A stretch of 11,554 bases of DNA from JBDZUZ01 sp040255445 (GTDB lineage: Bacteria > Planctomycetota > Phycisphaerae > Phycisphaerales > UBA1924). The position numbers and the translations under genes are program-made. The notes under the pieces are model-generated. The model made no database searches. It was given only the letters and a program-made list of their open reading frames with translations, and was not told the DNA's origin. Of the stretch, positions 6,293 through 11,554 are shown one piece after another; the stretch's first letter is position 1, and each line of letters opens with the position of its first letter. Location: contig JBDZUZ010000123.1 of NCBI GenBank assembly GCA_040255445.1, forward strand, positions 1 through 11,554, given 5' to 3'.

Positions 6293-7425
6293 TGGGGGTT
6301 GCGGAGCGCAATCAGAGTCGCATCCGCGTCGTGATCTGCTGGGACATGCTCTCGGGGTACATCGCATCGTGCTGGCGGGCGCTGGCAGCGCGGCCGGAGA
6401 TCGAGCTGTCGGTGATTGCGGTGCACGCGATCAAGGGCGCGAATATCGCTTTCAACAACGAGATCACCGCGGGGCTCGACGTCACGCTGGTGACGCGCGA
6501 TGAGCTCAACGCGGGGAAGACGGCCGAGCTCGCCGCGGCAAAGAGGCCCGATGTGGTGGTGGTGTGCGGGTGGGGCCTGCCGGGGATGCGGATGGTGCCC
6601 GAGCACCCCGATCTCGCGCACGCGAAGTTCATGATGACGATGGACACGCCGATCGCGCAGGCGTGGCGGCCGATGATGCGGCAGCGGATGGGGCGGTTCG
6701 CGCGGCGGGCGTACTTCGCGAAGATCGATCGCGTGGCGGTGGCGGGGGAGCGGGCGTGGCAACTGGCGCGGGTGCTTGGATTTCAAGAAGATCAGATCGT
6801 GCGCGGGTGTTACGCGATCGACTGGCCGCGGTTCGAGCCGATCGCGGCGGAGCGTCGGTCAGCGATGGCGCGTGGCGGCGCGACACAGACCGCGTGGCCG
6901 CGGCGGTTCCTGTTCATGGCGCGGTACGTGCCCGACAAGGCGATCGATGTCCTGGTCGAGGCGTACCGCGCGTATCGCGACCAGGTGCGCGACCCGTGGC
7001 CGCTGGTGTGCTGCGGACAGGGCGAGGAGGGCGCGCTGCTGCGCGGTGTTGAGGGGATCGAGGATGCTGGGTTCGTGCAGCCGGCGGATCAGCCGGCGCG
7101 GCTGCGAGACTCGGGTTGTTTCCTGATGCCCAGCCGCTACGAGCCGTGGGGCGTGGCGCTGGCGGAGGCCGCGGCGGCGGGGCTGCCGCTGATCGCGACG
7201 GAGGCGGTGGGGGCCTCGGTCGAGTTGCTGCACGACCGGTTCAACGGGCGGAAGATCGCGACGGACGATTGGCGGGCGCTGGCGGAGGCGCTGATCTGGA
7301 TGCACGAGCGGAGCGATGCGGAGCTCGTGGCGATGGGCGAGCACAGCCGCGGCCTGGGGGCGGCGTTCGCGGCGGAGGTGCTGGCAGCGCGGTGGGCGGG
7401 GGTGTTTGGGGAACTTGTGGGGTGA
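6292..7425 (+). CDS. Glycosyltransferase 3, GT4-like (377 aa)
   Basis: The start is the ATG inside TGATG shared with the previous stop (6290-6294). Earlier in-frame starts would lie inside glycosyltransferase 2, and no strong Shine-Dalgarno is present, as expected for coupled re-initiation. The protein has a GT-B layout. The first strand is IRVVICWDMLSGY (11-23), with a domain of Rossmann type to about residue 180. The linker region is YAIDWPRF (174-181), a place where GT4 enzymes have an acceptor/donor hinge. RFLFMARYVPDKAIDVL (205-221) carries the phosphate-binding Arg211 and Lys216. SRYEPWGVALAEAAAAG (281-297) carries E-x7-E as Glu284 and Glu292. It is more distant from the other two, lacking the HGML motif and the ENFG form of the catalytic segment, and may use a different sugar. 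The following gap of 239 bases may hold a promoter for the next gene or simply be an operon spacer. Confidence 0.9.
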   Translation: MGVAERNQSRIRVVICWDMLSGYIASCWRALAARPEIELSVIAVHAIKGANIAFNNEITAGLDVTLVTRDELNAGKTAELAAAKRPDVVVVCGWGLPGMRMVPEHPDLAHAKFMMTMDTPIAQAWRPMMRQRMGRFARRAYFAKIDRVAVAGERAWQLARVLGFQEDQIVRGCYAIDWPRFEPIAAERRSAMARGGATQTAWPRRFLFMARYVPDKAIDVLVEAYRAYRDQVRDPWPLVCCGQGEEGALLRGVEGIEDAGFVQPADQPARLRDSGCFLMPSRYEPWGVALAEAAAAGLPLIATEAVGASVELLHDRFNGRKIATDDWRALAEALIWMHERSDAELVAMGEHSRGLGAAFAAEVLAARWAGVFGELVG

Positions 7426-7503
7426 GGGGGCGTAGGGAGGTCGGTCTGAAAGGGTTATGCTGAGGGTTCCGGCGGGACGGGGTGGCTCGGGCTCGCCGGG
7501 GGT

Positions 7504-7519
7504 ATCGGCCCGGGCCGAT
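7504..7519. promoter_or_regulatory. Perfect 16-base palindrome upstream of the polymerase gene
   Basis: ATCGGCCCGGGCCGAT is a perfect palindrome with no spacer, 145 bases before the polymerase-like start codon, in a 239-base stretch (7426-7664) with no credible gene. TATGCT (7456-7461) upstream is a possible -10 without a convincing -35. The palindrome could be an operator for a dimeric regulator. The lack of a loop makes an RNA hairpin less natural. Confidence 0.35.
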
Positions 7520-7664
7520 GTAGAGCCGGCGGTGCGCGGTCCGGGCGGTCCCCGGGCCGGGTGGCGTGTCGTCGTCGGCGGGTCGCCGTTGGGCGGCCTT
7601 TGTCCTGGATCGAAGATCCGCGGCCACGGCCCGTTTGGGTGCGGCGCTGGAGGGTGAGTTTCAG

Positions 7665-9053
7665 ATGGAGACGTTTCTCGCGGTCATCTTCGCCGGGCTC
7701 GCGCTGTTCGTCGTCTCCCAGATCATCTGGCAGTGGCGGAACGGCACGGTGCCGCTTCTGAGCACGCGGAACTTCTTTCTCGCGGGGTTCACGGTGTTCC
7801 AGCTGTCGAGCGCCATGCTCGCGCTGGGGATCGAGTACTACGGCGATGTCGGGCTCTCGACGCCGGGCACCACAGGGCTTGTCTACCTGCTGATGGTGGT
7901 GCTGTTCCTGAGCATGTTCCTGATCTCGTACAAGCGGGGCTGGTTCATCTGGCGGATTGCGCGGCGGGTGCGGCCGGAGTTCCCGGTGCCGTCGGTGGCG
8001 GGGACGCTGAGTCTGGCGATCGCGTTCCTGCTGCTGGGCTTCTTCTTCAAGATGGTGCTGATCTACGTGCCGCTGGTGGGCATTCTCTCGGCGATCTTCG
8101 GGACGGCGCTGGCGGCGGTCGCGGCGGGCATGGTGATGTGGGTGTGGGCTCCGCGGCTGGCGAACCCGGTGGTGGGCGCGGTGGCGATGGCGGTGATCAT
8201 CGCGGCGATCGGTCTGGCGATCTGGCAGAACTTCGGTCGGCGTGATGTGGTGAGCGTGCTGCTGGCGGCGCTGTGGGGCGGGTACCACGGGCACTGGAAG
8301 CACGTGGGGCTGGGGCGGATGGTGATCCCGTTTGCGCTGACCGGCGCGGGTGTGATCGCCGTGGTCGCGGCGTTCACGGCGACCCGGACCGAGCACAACG
8401 TGACGAACACGTCCTACACGGACGCGGCGACCCGCCTGATGGGCGCCGACCTCAAGGCGGGCACGATCGATCTGCTCGCCGGTCAGGACGCGGCGGCTAA
8501 CAGCATGTGGCTGATCGAGAGCCGTCCGGGCGCGTTCCCGTACGACACGCTGCATTCGCTGGTATACGCGGTGACGCAGCCGGTGCCGCGTCGGGTGTGG
8601 AACGAGAAGCCCGAGGGCCTGGGGCTGTCGATGGTGCCCGAGGCGGGTGTGATCAACAAGAGCCCGGGCTTCACGCTCGGCCCCGGCATCATCGGGCACA
8701 TCGCGAACGACAACCCGTGGATTGCGCTGCCGCTGTACGCGATCGGGATCGGGCTGTTCCTGCGGCTGCTGGACGAGCTGGTGATCCGGCACCCGATCAA
8801 CCCGTTTGTGATTCTGCCGATCGGGGCGGCGCTGGGCGAGATCCTGGCGCTGCCGCGTGGTGAGCTGGGGCTCTTCTTCTTCCGTACCGTGGTGGCGATC
8901 GTGGCGGCGTGGGTGGGGATGCGGGTGTGCTGCCGCGTGATGCTGCTGATGGGGTGGCGTTTTGGGACCTCGGAACCCGTGGCGGACGAATACGTCGAAG
9001 AGGGCGATGAGTACTCCCCGGAGTTGGCGGCTGGTTATGCGGCGGATCGATGA
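7665..9053 (+). CDS. Wzy-like polysaccharide polymerase, multi-pass membrane protein (462 aa)
   Basis: The likely role is joining undecaprenyl-linked repeat units into polymer at the outer face of the inner membrane. The start ATG has GGAGGGTGA (7649-7657) seven bases upstream; an earlier in-frame start would add an Arg-rich stretch and is rejected. About ten hydrophobic segments are visible near residues 2-22, 36-56, 70-88, 112-132, 133-160, 166-187, 219-239, 350-368, 378-396 and 403-425. A large polar loop (240-348) lies between the first and last groups, the usual O-antigen polymerase arrangement. It carries VTQPVPRRVWNEKPEG (303-318), close to the (I/V)PRxxWxxKP motif I associate with oligosaccharide repeat-unit polymerases, followed by GFTLGPGIIGHI (335-346). 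The acidic C-terminal tail (437-452) is probably cytoplasmic. Wzy sequences diverge strongly, so the assignment rests on topology, this motif and the glycosyltransferase neighbours. An O-antigen ligase is the main alternative. Confidence 0.82.
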   Translation: METFLAVIFAGLALFVVSQIIWQWRNGTVPLLSTRNFFLAGFTVFQLSSAMLALGIEYYGDVGLSTPGTTGLVYLLMVVLFLSMFLISYKRGWFIWRIARRVRPEFPVPSVAGTLSLAIAFLLLGFFFKMVLIYVPLVGILSAIFGTALAAVAAGMVMWVWAPRLANPVVGAVAMAVIIAAIGLAIWQNFGRRDVVSVLLAALWGGYHGHWKHVGLGRMVIPFALTGAGVIAVVAAFTATRTEHNVTNTSYTDAATRLMGADLKAGTIDLLAGQDAAANSMWLIESRPGAFPYDTLHSLVYAVTQPVPRRVWNEKPEGLGLSMVPEAGVINKSPGFTLGPGIIGHIANDNPWIALPLYAIGIGLFLRLLDELVIRHPINPFVILPIGAALGEILALPRGELGLFFFRTVVAIVAAWVGMRVCCRVMLLMGWRFGTSEPVADEYVEEGDEYSPELAAGYAADR

Positions 9054-9130
9054 GTGGTTCGCCCGGTGTGGCTGTGCGGGCTGGGTAATCCCGGCGGCCT
9101 TCGCGGCGGGTGTTTCGGCGGTCGGGGGGC

Positions 9131-9140
9131 TTTGCGCAAA
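9131..9140. promoter_or_regulatory. Short palindrome in the gap before the large exported protein
   Basis: TTTGCGCAAA is a perfect 10-base palindrome in the 160-base gap between the polymerase and the exported protein. ACATATT (9161-9167) downstream could be part of a -10, but its distance to TTGCGC (about 24 bases) is too long for a standard promoter. A palindrome this short can be chance. Confidence 0.22.
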
Positions 9141-9213
9141 CCGTGGAGAGGGTGGGGCCGACATATTCCCGCGGGGGGCAGCACGCTTTGTTCTGACCCG
9201 AGGGAGAATTCTG

Positions 9214-11554
9214 ATGCGCACCACCGGCGCTTTCATCTGCAGCAGCACACTTCTGATGGCCTCCTGCACGTTTGTGCAGGCGTGGCCCGCTCCGGCTCCG
9301 GCGCCCGCGCCGGTCCCCGCGGCGGACGCCGGCGCGGCGACGCAGGACTTCACGGTGCGGCTGGTCTCGGGGCAGCTCGAGATCCGCGATGCGCGGAACA
9401 ACGCGCCGATCCTCGTGCCGCGGGGCGCTCAGATCGCGCGGCTGCATGAGCTGGGGATCATCAGCCGGATGGACATGTCGACGGCGAGCAACGGCGCCGA
9501 TGTCCGCGTGACGTTCACGAACACGACCTCGGAGCCCAAGAAGCTTGGGTATCTCAGCCTGGGCATTTTCACGCTGGGCGAGCAGATCGAGTACTTCGAT
9601 TTCCGCGAGACGAGCAAGCCGGTGGCGGCCGAGTGGGGCAGCTACGTCGGCCAGGCATGGAAGTACCCGGGCGACATGTACTCGCCGGTGTGGGTCATGC
9701 GCAACCAGGATTACGCCGTGGGCGTGTCGGTGCAGTGCCCGATCATGGAGTACCAGCACGACATCCGCATCGGCATGGCCAACCCGCGCGGCTCGCTCAT
9801 GGAAGGCGAGGGCGGGCGCGGCTGGCTGGTGAACATGCTGCTGGGCAACCAGGGCGATGAGACTTCGTGGTCGCGGCTGACGCACGAGGCGTACCTGCAG
9901 CCGGGCGAGTCGCGTGAGTACACCGTGTCGGTGCGGATCACGCGCAACCCGCAGGAGTGGCAGTACACGCTGCTCCCGTACCGCGATTACTTCCGCGAGA
10001 TGTACGGTGAAGCGCGGTACGAGCGTCGGACCGATCCGATCCTGGCGTTCGGCATGGCGGATGTGTCGGTGCTGAGCTCGACCAATCCGCGCGGATACCG
10101 GGCGGAATTGCGGCCCGATCAGCGCGGCTGGCAGCCGACGGTCGAGCGTCTGCGCCGCGTCGAGGGGTGGCCGGCCATCATGCTCTGGACGCCCAGCGGT
10201 CTGTACAACCAGCATCGCGACTTGAACTACCCGTTCCAGTTCGCATCGCCGCTGGCGAGCACGCCGACGATGGCGACGGCGTTCGACCCCGTGAACGGGC
10301 TGCCGAGCCTGCCGCGGTCGGGCACGGAGCTTGGCATGTGGTGGGGCCGGGCCACGCAGTACATGGGCCCGTGGGACGCATCGAGCTTTGCGCCGTTTGA
10401 TCCCGAGAACCCGGCGCATCGCGCCGCTGCGATCGCGGAAATGGATGCGGCGGTGCGGGCCGGGTCGACGCTGGTCGGGCTCGATACCTTCTCGCACGAG
10501 TTCACGCCGTTGTGGAAGCTGTACCCGTGGCTCGAGGAGCTGACGACTCGGTATCCGAACGTTCGCTTCTGCACCGAGCCGTCGGTCTGCGACATCCTGC
10601 ACACACTCGCGCCCACCTTCATCAGCGCGTGGACCGATGCGGGCGGGCGCCCGACGGGGCTGCAGGATCTGTACGGCATCAAGAACCCCAACTACCTGGC
10701 GGATCTGATCCTGCCCGGGCACGAGTTCTGGGCGGGCTGGCTCTACAACAACCACCGCCGGTTCTTCAACTTCACGCCCTCGCAGCAGGACGTGATGGAC
10801 GATATGCAGTACTTCGCGGACCACGGCTACGTGCCGGTGGTCTTCTGGGAGACGAACATGACGCGGGCGCCGGAAGTGGCGCCGACGTGGGAGACTTCGC
10901 TCCCGCTCCCGATCATCGCGAACGATCCTGTGATCCAGCGGCTGATGGGCGTGGCCGGTCCCGCGGTTCCCACACCGGGCCAGCCGCTCCCGGGTTCACC
11001 GGGCTCGCTTGGTGGTGGTTCGGGTGGCGGTTCGGGTGGCGGGAGCGGTAGTGGCGGTTCCGGAACCGGCGGCACGGGCGGTCAGCCGCCGATCCCGCCG
11101 GCGCCTCCCGAGCCCCCGGCGCCGCCCGCAGGTGGTGAATCGGGTGGCGGTACGAGTGGCGGCGGTGGTGGCGGCAGCGGCGCGGGAAGTGGCGGCAGCG
11201 GCGGCGGTGGCCTTCCCATCATCCCGTCGCGTCCGGTACAGCCCGGCGGCGGCGGCCAGCCGGCTCCGACGGGCGGCGGTACCGGCGATGGCTCGGGTGG
11301 CGACTCTGGCGGTGGCTCCGGCGGCGGCGCGGGTGAAGGTTCACCGACCGACGGCGGTTCCAACCTGTTGATGCAGCGCGGCAGCACGCCGCGGAGCGCG
11401 GTCGCCGAACGGGCCCGGGCTACGGCGACAACCGTGACCCGCGTGATCCCGATCGACGAGAGCCGTCAGCGGATCGATCTGACCAAGCCTTCCGAGCGGC
11501 CCGCTCCGCAGTGGCAGATCGGATTGGGGCAGCAGCCCCAATCCCGACCCGCCC
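9214..11554 (+). CDS. Large exported protein, glycosidase-like core with Gly-rich linker, 3' partial
   Basis: The frame is open from the ATG at 9214 to the window end without a stop (780 codons). GAGGGAG (9200-9206) lies seven bases upstream. Residues 1-23 look like an export signal: MRTTG, then a hydrophobic stretch ending LLMASC, with Cys18 in an imperfect lipobox (M-A-S-C). Cleavage after VQA23 is the alternative. A PAPAPAPAPVP linker follows. Residues 45-265 are beta-rich, like the N-terminal sandwich of many glycosidases. Residues 270-560 read as an alpha/beta barrel-like domain with many aromatics: GWPAIMLWTPSG (318-329), GTELGMWWGR (370-379), VGLDTFSHEFTPLW (421-434) and VVFWETNM (542-549). 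Asp424, Glu429 and Glu546 are candidate catalytic acids. I cannot assign a CAZy family. Residues 582-715 are Gly/Ser/Pro-rich linker; 716-780 are basic and polar. Position suggests binding, trimming or anchoring the polysaccharide made by the upstream genes. Confidence 0.85.
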   Translation, partial: MRTTGAFICSSTLLMASCTFVQAWPAPAPAPAPVPAADAGAATQDFTVRLVSGQLEIRDARNNAPILVPRGAQIARLHELGIISRMDMSTASNGADVRVTFTNTTSEPKKLGYLSLGIFTLGEQIEYFDFRETSKPVAAEWGSYVGQAWKYPGDMYSPVWVMRNQDYAVGVSVQCPIMEYQHDIRIGMANPRGSLMEGEGGRGWLVNMLLGNQGDETSWSRLTHEAYLQPGESREYTVSVRITRNPQEWQYTLLPYRDYFREMYGEARYERRTDPILAFGMADVSVLSSTNPRGYRAELRPDQRGWQPTVERLRRVEGWPAIMLWTPSGLYNQHRDLNYPFQFASPLASTPTMATAFDPVNGLPSLPRSGTELGMWWGRATQYMGPWDASSFAPFDPENPAHRAAAIAEMDAAVRAGSTLVGLDTFSHEFTPLWKLYPWLEELTTRYPNVRFCTEPSVCDILHTLAPTFISAWTDAGGRPTGLQDLYGIKNPNYLADLILPGHEFWAGWLYNNHRRFFNFTPSQQDVMDDMQYFADHGYVPVVFWETNMTRAPEVAPTWETSLPLPIIANDPVIQRLMGVAGPAVPTPGQPLPGSPGSLGGGSGGGSGGGSGSGGSGTGGTGGQPPIPPAPPEPPAPPAGGESGGGTSGGGGGGSGAGSGGSGGGGLPIIPSRPVQPGGGGQPAPTGGGTGDGSGGDSGGGSGGGAGEGSPTDGGSNLLMQRGSTPRSAVAERARATATTVTRVIPIDESRQRIDLTKPSERPAPQWQIGLGQQPQSRPA
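10957..11358 (+). repeat. Low-complexity Gly/Ser/Pro coding repeats
   Basis: Imperfect GGT/GGC/TCG codon runs encode the GGGS-type linker (residues about 582-715) of the exported protein. The 11-mer TCGGGTGGCGG occurs three times exactly (11020-11030, 11032-11042, 11140-11150). A proline-rich island (PPIPPAPPEPPAPPA, residues 625-639) and a second island (LPIIPSRPVQP, 667-677) interrupt it. Such tracts vary in length by slippage and are also prone to assembly error. Confidence 0.8.

Noticed and set aside
4748..6367. 539-codon minus-strand open frame opposite glycosyltransferases 1 and 2
   Set aside because: Same shadow pattern: it mirrors the coding frame of real GT4 genes and is full of Arg, His and Pro runs.
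7566..7664. Earlier ATG extending the polymerase-like protein by 33 residues
   Set aside because: The added residues are Arg/Ala-rich and not membrane-like, whereas the ATG at 7665 has a strong Shine-Dalgarno and begins the first hydrophobic segment.
7455..9401. 648-codon minus-strand open frame opposite the membrane protein
   Set aside because: The opposite strand gives ten hydrophobic segments and a polymerase-like motif with a strong ribosome binding site; this frame is a His/Arg/Gln-rich shadow.
8797..10824. 675-codon minus-strand open frame opposite the exported protein
   Set aside because: The plus frame has a signal peptide, a good Shine-Dalgarno and normal protein composition; the minus frame does not.

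Overview
The window is a stretch of high-GC bacterial chromosome, most probably from the Planctomycetota, class Phycisphaerae. The best taxonomic marker is the secreted protein at 2587-3315. It ends in a two-loop dockerin-like domain whose last residues are Gly-Cys, a C-terminal arrangement typical of that class. This assignment is inference from protein style; no rRNA or other phylogenetic marker is present. No tRNA, rRNA, CRISPR array, transposase or integrase gene was seen.

Layout. (1) 1-720 (+) is the 3' end of a metallopeptidase gene resembling family M42. (2) 747-2321 (-) holds a two-gene unit that converges on the peptidase: a 435-residue protein with a predicted helix-turn-helix, then a 77-residue proline-rich small protein with its own strong ribosome binding site. 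(3) 2587-3315 (+) encodes the secreted dockerin-like 'GC' protein, followed by a very strong intrinsic terminator (3343-3377). (4) 3316-3743 is a 428-base non-coding stretch with a second GC hairpin and a strongly structured leader in front of the next gene. (5) 3744-9053 (+) is a polysaccharide assembly locus: two paralogous GT4-type glycosyltransferases, a third more distant one, and a multi-pass membrane protein resembling Wzy/O-antigen polymerases. (6) 9214-11554 (+) begins a large exported protein that runs off the window. It has a glycosidase-like core, a long Gly/Ser/Pro linker and a basic tail.

How the genes fit together. The three cytoplasmic glycosyltransferases would add sugars to a lipid-linked repeat unit. 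The membrane protein would polymerise the units after flipping. The large exported protein could trim, bind or anchor the polymer. A real terminator separates glycosyltransferase 1 from 2, whereas glycosyltransferases 2 and 3 overlap by one base and are surely cotranslated. Flippase, priming transferase and export genes are not in view and would be expected beyond the right edge or elsewhere.

The points most worth attention are the large exported protein with no recognised family, the structured leader before glycosyltransferase 1, the palindrome abutting a -10-like element in front of the helix-turn-helix gene, the possible leaderless start of glycosyltransferase 2, and the perfect 16-base palindrome in front of the polymerase. 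I found no clear evidence of a wholly new multi-gene system.
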